This document shows positions 39,427-51,300 of a stretch of 64,000 bases of DNA, in pieces. Source of the DNA: Pusillimonas sp. UBA6240 (GTDB lineage Bacteria; Pseudomonadota; Gammaproteobacteria; Burkholderiales; Burkholderiaceae_B); assembly GCA_002441445.1 (NCBI GenBank), contig DJWC01000004.1, positions 66,322-130,321 of the forward strand. Direction: 5' to 3'. The position numbers were made by a program, and so were the translations under genes. Below the pieces are notes generated by a model, which did no database searches, was not told where the DNA came from, and was given only the letters and a program-made list of their open reading frames with translations. How positions within the stretch are numbered: the stretch's first letter is position 1; every line of letters starts with the position of its first letter.

Positions 39427-40617
39427 ATGAGCAAGGGATCTACGATTGAATCGGATCCGGCAATAGGCCGGGCATCCGAAGCCAATGCCGCGGTGGCGGC
39501 GCGCGCCCAGACGCTCGCCGAGCAAAATTGGGCGTGGAACAAGGAACTGACCGAAAAGTATGCGCCGATTTATGAGAAGCTGATCAACTCGCAAATCGCG
39601 CTTTCAGACCAGGCCGCGCAGCAGTCCGAGGACCAGTGGCAGCAATATACAGATGTCTTCCAGCCAATTGAAAACCAGATGGCGCAGGAGGCGGTGAACT
39701 ATGACTCACCGGAGGAGGTCGCCCGTCGAGAGGGGCTGGCAGCGGCCACGGTCGGACGCCAGTTCGATGCTGCGCGCGAGCAGACCACCCGGGAGATGGG
39801 ACGCATGGGTGTTTCGCCCACGTCCAGCATGGGCCAGCAGGCGCTGGTGGATCAGGCCAATGCGGAAGCGCTGGCCAAGTCCGGGGCGATCACGAAGGAG
39901 CGCAACGATACCAAGCTGTTGGGTATGTCCCTGCGGCAGGACGCCGCGCGGTTTGGTCGCAACCAGACAGGCACTGGCCTTGCCGCATCCGCGGCCGCTT
40001 TGCAGGGTGCAAGCGGTGCGGCCGGCACCATGGGCCAGCAGACAGCCCAAGGCAATGCGGCGGGCAATGCCCAAGGCCTGATGGGCACGGCGATCCAGGG
40101 GAACAACTCCGCCGGCAACTTGGCGCTGAACCAATGGCAAACCAAGGTGAACGCACAGTCGCAGGCCGATGCAGGGCTTGGTAGTTTGGTCGGAACCGGC
40201 TTGATGGCTGCTGCACTTAAGTGGCCGTCTTCTGAGGAGTTGAAGGAAGATAAGGCACCGGTCGACGACGACAAGGCCCTGGACGGGCTGATGAAGGTTC
40301 CGGTTGACGAGTGGAAATACAAGGACGGTGTCGCTGATGAGGGCCAGCACACCGGCCCCTATTCCGAGGATATGCACAAGCAGTTCGGCGATGGAGTGGC
40401 CCCTGGCGGCATTGGACTGGACCCGATCAGTGTAAGCGGAACCCACCATGCAGCGATCCGGGCTCTTGGCAAGAAGGTGGACGCCATCGAAAACGAGCTT
40501 GGCCTGAAAAGTGTGTCGCCCGAGAAGAAGAAGCCTCGCAAGAAAGCGGATGGCGCAGGGTTGCAGAAGATACTGGACGCGGATTTGACAGCCGGCCTTG
40601 TTGGCCTCACGAACTGA
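39427..40617 (+). CDS. internal virion protein with C-terminal S74-like domain, 396 aa
   Basis: Residues 1-265 are Gln/Ala/Gly-rich and helical, like DNA-ejection proteins of podoviruses. The C-terminus (PSSEELKEDKAP, then ALDGLMKVPVDEWKYKDG, TGPYSEDMHKQFGDG and HHAAIRALGKKVDAIENELG) matches the intramolecular-chaperone domain of the Peptidase S74 family, including the Ser and Lys of SSEELK. This domain normally trims fibre trimers. Confidence 0.65.
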   Translation: MSKGSTIESDPAIGRASEANAAVAARAQTLAEQNWAWNKELTEKYAPIYEKLINSQIALSDQAAQQSEDQWQQYTDVFQPIENQMAQEAVNYDSPEEVARREGLAAATVGRQFDAAREQTTREMGRMGVSPTSSMGQQALVDQANAEALAKSGAITKERNDTKLLGMSLRQDAARFGRNQTGTGLAASAAALQGASGAAGTMGQQTAQGNAAGNAQGLMGTAIQGNNSAGNLALNQWQTKVNAQSQADAGLGSLVGTGLMAAALKWPSSEELKEDKAPVDDDKALDGLMKVPVDEWKYKDGVADEGQHTGPYSEDMHKQFGDGVAPGGIGLDPISVSGTHHAAIRALGKKVDAIENELGLKSVSPEKKKPRKKADGAGLQKILDADLTAGLVGLTN

Positions 40618-40630
40618 ACAGGAGACAGAT

Positions 40631-42304
40631 ATGGCAATTAGCGGCGGATTTGCTGGCGGCCTTGCCCAGGGGCTGCGCAACGGCATGGTTTTGAATGACT
40701 ACTTCGATCGGCAGCAGGACCGAAAGGAACAACGGGCGGTGAGTGAGGCCCAGGCCCGTGCCATGCAAGAGCAGGAAGCCCAAGCGCAGGGCCCGGGTTT
40801 GGTTGATCTGGCTGGCGTACAGGCAGCACCGTCTGAGGACCTAGGCCAATCCGTTGGCCTTACTCCGGTGGAAGCGTCCGCGGGCGGCGCCCAGCCCCAA
40901 GGCGCAGCCCCCGCCTCAGCACAGGGTGGCCTAAGGGATGTGACGGCGAATTATGCCCTTCCTCAGCAGGCCGCGGGCCGGCCCCAACAGAACAGGCCTG
41001 GCCAGGATCAAGATATCAGTCGGGCAATATCGAGTTTCAGTGCCGGTATATCCGAGGCATGGAAGCAGAAGCGTCCCGACTTGGCGCTTGATCTCATGGT
41101 CCGGCGCGAACGGCTTGCGGCCGCCAATCGAGGCCGAGCCTACGATGAGGCGTTCAGCCGCTACTCACTGAATGGCGACCCCAAAACATTCATACCGTTC
41201 GTCAACAATTACTTGAATGCCGGCATCGAAATCGACGACATCAAGCAGGTAGGCGAGAGCAAGGATGGAATGCCCATTTACGAGTTGAGCGGTACCGATC
41301 TTACAACCGGTAAGCCGCTCTCCCGCGCCATGAGCGCTGGCATGCTGAACAGCTATATCCAGGGCGTACGCGATCCGCAAACCCAACAAGCGATGTTCGC
41401 GCAGACGGCGGAAGCGGCATTCAAGGCACGCCAAGCGCTGCAGGAGCATCAGCGCAAGATTGACCTCGAGCGCAGCAAGCCGCGTAGCCTGGGCGAGAAC
41501 GATACCCTTGTCGACGGCTTTGGGAATGTGATTGCGCAAGGCCCGGGCGTAGCCGGCGGCAGGAGCCGCAAGGATGAGAAGGCGCTGCTGGACCGGAACA
41601 AGGGCTTGGCTTCCTATGTGTTCAAGCTGAACGGTGTGGATAGCATGCAAGGGCTGGCCGACGATCGGCGCAAGAGCGTGGCGGACACCATCGCCCTGGG
41701 CGAGAACATCAACAAGCTGAATTCCGATCTTGGCGCGCTGGGCGATGCGAATGTGGCGCAGCTTGCGCAGAACGTCATTTCGGGGCAAGCGACAGTTCAG
41801 CCTGTGCGCGTGAATGGCGGCGTCGGCTATGCCACCGAATTCCAAGGCGAACAGATTTTGATCCCTCCCACTGCGATACCGATGTCGATCCGCCAGCAGT
41901 ATGAGCGCTCAACGGAGGGGAACTCTCGCGGCGAGCCGGCTGCTTCAGAAGCTAGGGTGCCAGCCAAGACGGACCACAAGAAGTCAACATCACAGACAGA
42001 TCGACCGAATCAATCCAATGCGAGCGACCGCCCAACTGGCGACGATAGCCCCGCTGGCAAGGAGCTGGACGCCGCGCGGGCGGAAGTGCGTCAGGCGCGC
42101 GAAAAAGTGCGTCAGTTGCGACAGAGCGGCCCCGGCCTGAAGGCCGTGAATCGCGATCCAGCGAAGAAGGAAGAGTTCGACGCGCAATTAGCCGAGGCCG
42201 AGAATGCCTTGGCGGCCGCCGAAAAGAAGGAGCGGGCCGCGCGCGCCGCCTGGGACAAGGCTAACAGAAACAACCCGGCCAATTCGGCTTTCACTGGACG
42301 TTGA
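40631..42304 (+). CDS. internal virion / ejection protein, 557 aa
   Basis: A Gln/Ala-rich, mostly helical protein (MAISGGFAGGLAQGLRNGMVLNDYFDRQQDRKEQR at the start) with a folded centre (about 150-430) and a coiled-coil, basic C-terminus. Start is the ATG at 40631, with GGAGACAG upstream. Together with the preceding and following genes it forms the set likely carried inside the head and ejected with DNA. Confidence 0.65.
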   Translation: MAISGGFAGGLAQGLRNGMVLNDYFDRQQDRKEQRAVSEAQARAMQEQEAQAQGPGLVDLAGVQAAPSEDLGQSVGLTPVEASAGGAQPQGAAPASAQGGLRDVTANYALPQQAAGRPQQNRPGQDQDISRAISSFSAGISEAWKQKRPDLALDLMVRRERLAAANRGRAYDEAFSRYSLNGDPKTFIPFVNNYLNAGIEIDDIKQVGESKDGMPIYELSGTDLTTGKPLSRAMSAGMLNSYIQGVRDPQTQQAMFAQTAEAAFKARQALQEHQRKIDLERSKPRSLGENDTLVDGFGNVIAQGPGVAGGRSRKDEKALLDRNKGLASYVFKLNGVDSMQGLADDRRKSVADTIALGENINKLNSDLGALGDANVAQLAQNVISGQATVQPVRVNGGVGYATEFQGEQILIPPTAIPMSIRQQYERSTEGNSRGEPAASEARVPAKTDHKKSTSQTDRPNQSNASDRPTGDDSPAGKELDAARAEVRQAREKVRQLRQSGPGLKAVNRDPAKKEEFDAQLAEAENALAAAEKKERAARAAWDKANRNNPANSAFTGR

Positions 42305-42305
42305 C

Positions 42306-45300
42306 ATGCAAGAAACCGATGTAATCGACGAAACCGGCTTCGCAGGTAATGTTGCTGATCGGCGCCAGAAAGTGCGCCAGCGTTTCCAGCCCATTGGCGA
42401 CGCTGTGCCGCTGGGCGGCGAATCGACGATGGCCGTTCCAGTGAACCGACGTTTTGAGGCGCTAGCCGATCCGATTCCTTTGCGCGAACAAACGGAGCCG
42501 GCCCAGCCGCAGGAGGGTAGTTTCGCCGCAGACGTCGGGAAGACCCTGGCCGGTAGCGCCATATCGGGCGCCGGCGCTGCGGTTCGTGGCCTTGGCAAAG
42601 TACCGGAAGCCCTCGGCACGGTTGGGGCTACGGCCATCAATCAGGCATTCGATGCAGGCCTTTCCATGCCGGGCAATGTCCTGGACCCGGCCGCTGATTG
42701 GATCAACGAGCAGGGTGAGTCGATAAAGGCCAGTCGCTCGCCAGCATCGATCCTCGCCGAGCGCAATTCAACGCCTGCAGGTTCTCTTCTGGACCCTGCC
42801 TCCATCAGTTGGGGCGACGATCCGACGGTCAAAGGATACGTACTGCAAGGGGCAAGCGCCATGGGCAGCATGGCCCCGGTGCTGATCGCCGGATGGCTGG
42901 CGCGTCTTGCCGGTGGTACGGGCGTAGCGGCCAGCGCCACCGCGGGCGGATCGCAGGGCGCCGGCGCCGCGGTCGAGCAGGCGCGCCGCACCATTGATGA
43001 AATGGACGATGATACGCTGGCGCGTGAATCGGAAGTCTATCGTGCCGCAATCGATGCTGGACAGCCGCCAGACGCCGCCCGCGCAGCCGCTCGCGCAAGC
43101 GCAGAAAACTGGGCCGCAGCATTTACGGCTCCCATATCGACGCTGGGCGGCGCCGCTACCGGTAAGATACTGTCGCCGGCCGGCCGCGTATTCGGCGGGC
43201 GTGGCGCAGTGGCGCAGGGCTTTGGGCGCGGCGGACTGTCCAGCGCTGAGGAAGCGACTCAAGAGGTAGCCGAGGGCGTCGCCACCCAGCAGGGCACGAA
43301 TGTGGGCGCCGGCACCCGCCTCGACGTGATGGACGACTCGTTCAGCAACGCGGTGCTGGGCGCCATGGGCGGGTTCGGACCAGGCGCTGTTCATGGGACG
43401 GTCGAGGGCGTACGAACCCGGAGTCTCCCGGTGGCTGATAGCATTCTGCCGACGGACATTACCCACAATGGCAAGGCCTTCATAACCCCGCAAGCTGCGC
43501 ATCGGGCTGCCGAGCAGGCTGGAGAAGGCGCCCAGGTGTATCGTGTGGGCAATCGGTTCATCGTGCGCAAGGGTGATGGTGCGGGCTCAGTGGAAGACCG
43601 TTACGGAGATGTTGCGGCAGAACGGATAAGGCAGGAGCAATCGGCTGACAAACTAGCCCTGCCAGCCCCTAAAGAGCTATTGGCATTGCCGGCGCCTGCT
43701 GACGCAAACGCTCGCGCTTTACCATCTCCTACTGGCGTAGGGGCCTCGGGCGAAAGCTTTGTAACTCGATCAGCCTTCAACATCCCCGCCAATGCCCCGC
43801 GTGGCATCCGGAACAATAATCCGGGCAACATCGAGAAGGGCGTAGGCTTTCAAGGAGAGATTGACGGCGAGGATCCGCGCTTTGCGACTTTCGAATCCCC
43901 GGAGGCGGGTATCCGCGGCCTGGCGCGCAATCTGTTGACCTACCAGGACCGGTATGGATTGGAGAGCGTGCAGACCATTATCGATCGATGGTCGCCTCCG
44001 AAAGAGAACGATACGGCCGCTTACGTCGCGGCGGTCGCCAAGGCCGCCGGCGTGTCGCCGTCAGAGCGAATCGACTTGCGCGACGGTCAGATGCTGGAAC
44101 GAATCACCACGGCGATCATCCAGCACGAGAACAACATGCAGCCGTACCCGCCGGAGATGATCCGGGCCGAGGTTAGCGCAGCGGTGACAGGCTCGCCGAT
44201 ACGTGCGGCGCTGCCGCCACCGGTCGTGACTGTCGATTCGGCTGGCCGCGCTGCGACCGCTGACCAACGCACCGCGGACCCTGATCCGGCTCTCGGCCTG
44301 TCTCCTGATGTCGCCCGCGCCCGACGCAATCACCCCGGCGCGTTGGAGGAAGCAATTCACGATGCGGCGACTTCACCCCGAAACGGATTACCGGAGCCAA
44401 CCGATGCTCAGAAGGAAGCGGGTAACTACAAGAAGGGCCACATTACGCTGGCCGGCATGGATATCTCTATTGAGAATCCGGAAGGGTCGGTCCGCTCGGG
44501 GGTAGACGAAGACGGCAACCGCTGGTCGAATACCCTGAAATCCCACTACGGCTACATCCGGGGCACCACCGGCGCCGATGGCGACCATGTAGATGCGTTC
44601 ATCAAACCGGGCACGGCAGACTTGGACGGACCGGTGTTCGCCATCGACCAGGTGAACCCCAAGACTGGCAAATTTGATGAAACCAAGCTCATGCTCGGGT
44701 ACGGTTCACAGCAGGAGGCCGAGAAGGCTTACAAGGCGAACTATGACCGTGGCTGGCAGGGTATGGGAACCGTCACGCAGTGGGATGTGTCGACCCTAAA
44801 AGACTGGATCAAGGCAGGCGACACGACTCGGCCGGCATCTGAGTTTACCGACACCGTGGCAGATACCGGGGTTGCGACATTGGAGCCGGAGCAGGTCGGC
44901 AAGCCCTTCCTCATGAAATCCAAGGCACAGGCGCGGGCGGACGAAGTCGGCGGCACTGTCGAGCGTCAAGGCGATAAGTTCGTCGTGATGCGGCCGGGCC
45001 AAATCCCGGGCCGCGATGTGCGCCCGCCCGGCGCCGCGCGCAACGCCAGTCCGCGTGTGACGATCGAGACGCCCTCGGGCCGGCCAGTCGCTGTGCGGTA
45101 TCGACTCGTTGACGCTGATGGCCTCATCACGTCCAACACCGATGAAGGCCAGCGCAACCCCGCCTATCCGCGCGCATTGCAACCGCGAGACCGATCCCGC
45201 GGTACGTCCGAACTGCAAATCGCTGACATCGCGAACAATATTCGGCCGGTCCTGCTGGGCGCTTCCGCCACCACGGCAGATGGTGCGCCCGTTGTTTCGC

Positions 45301-48300
45301 GCGCGGGCGTCGTGGAAAGCGGCAATGGCCGCACACTGGCAATCAAGCGCGCTTACCGTACCGGCCGTGCCGATGGCTACCGGAAATGGCTGGAAGATCA
45401 GGGCTACGATACGGCCGGCATGAAGGCTCCCGTGCTGGTGCGTCAGCGCGAAAGCGATATGTCGCCGGCAGAGCTGCAGGCATATACGCGCGAGTCGAAC
45501 GAGCGCACTACCCTGCAGATGTCCGCGGCGGAGCAGGCCGAAGCCGATGCCAAGTCCATCGCGCCGATACTCGGAGACTATGCCGGCGGTGATCTGACTT
45601 CGGCGTCCAATCGTGATTTCGTCCGCAAGTTCCAGCGCGACGTTGTATCGAAGGCGGATCAGGCCGCCATGGTGGGGCCCGACGGGATCCTGTCGCAGGC
45701 CGGCCAGCGCCGGATCCAGGCGGCATTGATGGCCTCGGCCTATGGAAGCCCAGATATCGTGGCCGACCTGTTCGAAAGCACCGATAGCGATATCAAGGCC
45801 ATTGGCGGTGCACTGCTGGATGTGGCGGGCGAATGGGCCCAGCTTCGGGAAGCTGTTCGAGCAGGCGCAGCGCCGGCCGATATGGACTTGACCACAAACT
45901 TGGTTGGCGCTGTGAATCTCGTCCGGCGCGCACGGACCGAAGGGCGCGGGATATATGACCTTGCAAACCAGCAGGACATCATCGAAGGCCCTGTTGACGA
46001 ATCGACCATTCAATTCCTGCGCACGTTCTTTCGCGGCGAGCGCTTTGAGCGTGCACGTGGCCGACAGGCGATCGCGAAAACGCTACAAGACTTTATAGCC
46101 ATTGCACAATCGACGCCTGCCGGGGACAATATGTTCGGTGAGCCGGCGCCATCGGGTACGGCTGTCATGGGAGCCATTAATGAACGACAACGAGAGGCTG
46201 AACGAGCAAGTAAGCAATCGCAGCACGCCAAGGGCGCAGCTGGCGATGCTGCAGGCGTTGGACAGGCTGGCGCAACGGGAAAAGGACGAGGAGCTGCAGG
46301 CGTACGTGCAGGATCAACGCAAGGCGGCGAACGATCCCAGTTAAGGGAACCAGATGCACAAACAATCGACATGTTCTCCGGGCAAGGACAAGCCCAGCGA
46401 GACCTCGACTTATCCGGAGTTGGAACCGGCACGACACCTGTTGGACGGCGACCCGCTGCCCGAATACCTGCGTTCCCGCGCGCAACCTCCCGAGCAACCG
46501 CCATCGTCCTCGGGCAAGAGCAAGATGGAAAATCGACCGTCATCGTCGAAAGCAAACAGACGGCCCAAATCTCGGTTGGATCAGGGCCAATAAAGACGCC
46601 AGATGACGCGGCGCATGCGCTGGCGTCCCTGCGCAAATTTCCCCAGGAGAATGTGGTCGCCTTGCTGGTGGACAAGCATGGCCGGCCCATTAGCGTCCTG
46701 CGACACACTATCGGCCGCACTTCTCAGGCCGATGTCATGCCAACAATTCTTGCCGGCCATGTGGCGCGATATCCCAATGCGGCAGAGGTGTGGCTGGCTC
46801 ATAACCACCCAAGCGGAGTGAGCAGCCTTTCCACCGCCGATATCAAGTTGACCGATGCATATGCCGACCTCGTGGCGGGCGCAAACAGCCAGCTACGAGG
46901 GATGCTGGCGATTGCCGGCTCCAAGTATTCGTTCTATGACCCGGGTACCAATGAGAGGCGCGACGAGGCCGCAATTCCGCCGCGGCCCAGAAAGCAAGCG
47001 CTGGACGTGGTCGAGCGCCGTTTTAAGCGCGCCGGGCAATTGGATGGTCAAATCACGCCACAGAGTGCGCCGAGCATCGCGGACAGGCTACTCGACGGCG
47101 AAGCCGGCCTGGTATTCCTGGATGCTCAACTTCGTCCCGTAGCGGCCCTTCGTATGCCTGTCGACGAAATGCGTCGACTTAAAAATACTGGAGGCGTTGA
47201 CAAAGTATTCGCCGGGTTGGAACGTTCCAACGCATTGGCGGCCATTGTGAACGTTCCGGCAGATGCCGAAGCGGTGGAAGCTGGCCGGAATGTTGCCACG
47301 CTCATAGGAAAGGCCGGCGATGTGCGCATTCTTGACATCATCGCTGGCGGACGTTCACAGATGCAGGCGGGGCAACCTGTTACGCGCTCTACAGGTGTGG
47401 TCGAATCTCGCGATCCGTTGCTGGGCCTGTATGGTGGCGGAACGCCAGTGCCGCAGGTGCAGGAGCTGGTCAACCGCATTGCGGGTAATCTACCGGGCAC
47501 GTCGGACGTATCAATCAAGGTTGCAAAGGATCGCCTCGCGGTCGAGCAGGCCGAAGGGCATCTGCCGTCCATGGGGGCAGAAGGAATCTATTTTCCCGCC
47601 AAGAAGGGCCCGGACGGCACCGTGCAGCCGGCGCGCATCTATCTAATCGCCAGCAATCTGGATTCGATCGGCCGCGCCGATCAGGTGCTTGCCCACGAGC
47701 TGGTCGGACACTTCGGCATGGAAGCCATGCTGGGCGAGAATTTCTCGGCCGTGCTTGAAGATGTGGCTCGCCTGACCAAAATTCCGGAGGGTGTAAAGAT
47801 CGGCCGCCAGCGTCCGGGCGACAAATACTATGCGACGCTGGATGCGGTCAAGCAGGACTACCCGGACTACTCGCCCGGGAATCAGGCCCGGGAGGTGCTG
47901 GCGCGCATGGCCGAGACAGATGTCCGGCCATTTTTCTTGGAGCGCGTGTTTGGATACATCCGGCGCTTCCTGCGCTCGCTCGGACTGGGCGGCCGCTACA
48001 CCCACGCCGAAATCAAGAATATGGTGGTGGATGCGGCGCGCAAGCTGCGATCAATGCAGCCTGGCCAAGCGGTGGCGGGAGCGCTTAGCGCGGCGGAATC
48101 TCTGCGCGCGGCCGAGGCTCGGACAGGCCGGGTCAACCTGCCTGACGCGATCATCGGGAACGTACTCGGCGCCGCCGGCAAGCATCCCGACTATACTGCA
48201 GCCAAGGCTGGCGACACCGATGCCGCAGTGCGTCTCGCACGCGACCTAGTCTCGCCAGCAGTTGTCGAAAAAGTCAGAAATGCCATTGGTGAGTCGCATC

Positions 48301-51300
48301 CCGTCATGGTTCCCGTTCTTGCGGTAGAAACGGCAGGACGAAATAAAATCCCTGTAGTGGTGGCTGAACGGCTGGCTGGTGCTCTTGGACTGAATGTTGG
48401 CACCGATATTGTTCAGTCCGTCAAGGCGAAACGAACGAGCCTGACAGGTCTGGACCGTATATTTCAGCAACCCGAGTTCGACGGGCCGGTACAACCTGGC
48501 CAAGCGTATCTTCTGGTTGATGATACGTTGACCCAAGGCGGTACGCTCGCAGCGCTCGCTGCCCATATCGAGCAGGGCGGAGGCCGGGTGGTTGGCAGCT
48601 TTGCATTGACCGGCAAGCAGTACAGTGCTACCTTACGGCTATCCCCAGACACCCTCAAACAAGTGCGAGAACGCTATGGCGATATCGAAGATGAGTTCCG
48701 CGCCGCAACAGGCAGGGGCTTCGACACCCTTACAGAGTCGGAAGGCCGCTATCTCGCCAAGCATGGAACGCCTGAGTCAGTCCGAGATCGAATCATTGAG
48801 GAAGGAAATGCGCGAAGCCGCGGCAGTGGCGCGCGCGGCGTTCCGGAAAGCCGGTTAAAGCGCGGCGCGAACACAGATCAAGCCCCTCCCAGCGAGGGGC
48901 TTTCTGATTCTGGCCCCATGGAATCGCGGGCAGCTACGGCCGGACCCATGCCGGGCGGCCCAGCGCCAACTGGCTCCCGTCAGAAATACCGTGGCAATGT
49001 GGCGCGCCCGGGCGAGAATCTATCCGATATCGAACGCGCCCTGCGCCAGCGCGCCTTGGGCAAGATCGGTGCATTCAGCGAAATCGAATCGATCCAGGAC
49101 CGGGCCAGGACGTATTTGGATCGGTGGCAGGAAAAGATCATCAAAGGTTTTTTCCAGGAGTTTGCGCCCTTAAAAGATCTCGATATCAAGGCCTACATGC
49201 AGGCTAGGCTGTCCAAGGGCACTGATGGTGCTGTTGAGGCCGTGTTCACCATGGGCAAAGTCAAACTGACGGATGGCGCTCTGGACGTTGACAACTCCGG
49301 CGGCCTGGTCAAGGTGCTGGCGCAGCTGGGCGGCGAGCACGATCACTTCTTCGCCTGGATAGCCGGCAACCGCGCCAAGCGTCTGATGGCCGAAGGGCGC
49401 GAAAACCTTTTCACCCCGAAGGATATCGACATCCTGACAGGGCTGGATAAGGGCCGCATGCAGGACGGCCGCAAGCGCAGCGATGTGTATGCCAAGGCGC
49501 TGCGCGAGTTTAACGATTTGCAGAAATCCGTCTTGGATGTTGCCGAAGAAGCCGGTCTGATCGATCCGCAGTCGCGCAAGCTTTGGGAGCATGAATTCTA
49601 TGTCCCCTTCTATCGGGTCATGGAAGAGGATCGCACTGGCAGCATGGGGCCGGGCCAGATCAGCGGGTTGGTGGGCCAGCAGGCGTTCAAACGGCTCAAG
49701 GGCGGACAGGAAAAGCTGGGCGACCTGCTGGGCAACACACTGTCCAACTGGTCGCACCTACTGTCGGCCTCGATGAAGAACTTGGCCGCGCAGCAGGCCT
49801 TGCAGACGGCGGAACAGGTAGGCATCGCCACCCCGCTGCGCGCGGCCGAGAAGGGCAGCGTGCGGGTGATGGTCAAGGGCAAGGAACGCCATTACCTAGT
49901 CGACGATCCTTTAGTGCTGGAGGCATTGACTGCTCTTAGCTATGTTGGGCCCAACGGGCCGACGATGAAGTTGGCGCGAAAGTTCAAGCATTATTTAATT
50001 ACGGGTGTAACGTTAAGTCCAACTTTCCGCATTCGTAACCTAGCGCGCGACGTGGTGTCGGCCATGGCAACGACTGATGTGTCTTACAACCCGATCAAGA
50101 ACATGATGGATGGGTGGAAGGGTACTAACGCGCAGAGCCCGACCTTCCGCAAGCTGCTGGCTGGTGGCGGCGCCGTACGCTTCGGGGCTCTCAATGACGG
50201 CGAGCAGGCCGCCAATGCCAAGCGGCTGGTCGATCAACTGGGCGTGGACCCGGCGAACATCCTGAACTCGCAAGCAAAGGTGAAGAAGGTCTTCGGGCGG
50301 GCTTGGGACTGGTACAAGGAACTGGGCGACCGGGCGGAAACGATCAACCGGGCCGCCATCTACGAACAGGCTATTCGAGATGGGAAATCCCACCTCGAGG
50401 CCAGCTACCTCGCGCGTGACTTGATGGACTTCACCGCATCCGGAAGCTTTGCCTCTATTCGCATCTTAAGTCAGGTGGTGCCATTCTTCAACGCCCGTTT
50501 GCAGGGCATGTACAAGCTGGGCCGGGCGGCCAAGGACGATCCGCGACGGTTCGCGGCTGTAACCGGGGCCGTGGCCCTGGCATCGTCGGTCCTGTACCTG
50601 CTCGGCGCCGATGACGACGAATACCAGGCCCTGCCGGATTGGGTGCGCAACACCTACTGGGTGACCCGCATGCCAGGCACTGGGCAATTTGTGTATATCC
50701 CGAAACCGTTCGAAGTGGGCGCGCTGGGTACCATTGTCGAGCGCATGACAGAACTGGCCGTTGCCGGTGACGACTACCAAGCCAAGGACTTTGCCAAGAC
50801 CCTGTTGCATGTAGCCAGCGACCAGCTTGCCATGAACCCGGTACCGCAATTGTTCAAGCCAGCCGTGTTCGCCGCCTTCAACTATGACGACTTCCGGGGT
50901 ACGAATATTGACAGCCCGGCGCAGATGCGCCTGCCGGCCGGCGACCGATCCACTGCCCGGACCAGTGCCGCAGCCACCGCGATTGGCCAAACACTGAGCG
51001 TTTCGCCGCAACGGCTGGAATTCCTGGTGCGGGGGTACTTTGGCTGGCTGGGAACCCAGGCGCTGAATGTGGCCGACATGGCGGCTCGGCCCTTTACCGA
51101 TCTACCGGAAAACCCCGCAAGGGATATGTCTCGGGTCGATAATTGGTTCATGGCCGGCGATTTCGTGAAAGAGTCGGAGGTACGCAGCAGCAAGTACATT
51201 CAGCGCTTTTATGACACTCAACGGGAAGTCGAACAGATATATGCCGCTTATTCCGAGGCGCGTAAGCTGGGCGACATGGAGCGCGCGATCGAACTGGCTG

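Noticed and set aside
42204..42305. 34-codon upstream extension of the giant polyvalent protein
   Set aside because: It lies wholly inside the preceding gene in another frame and has no ribosome site; ATG at 42306 follows the previous stop directly.
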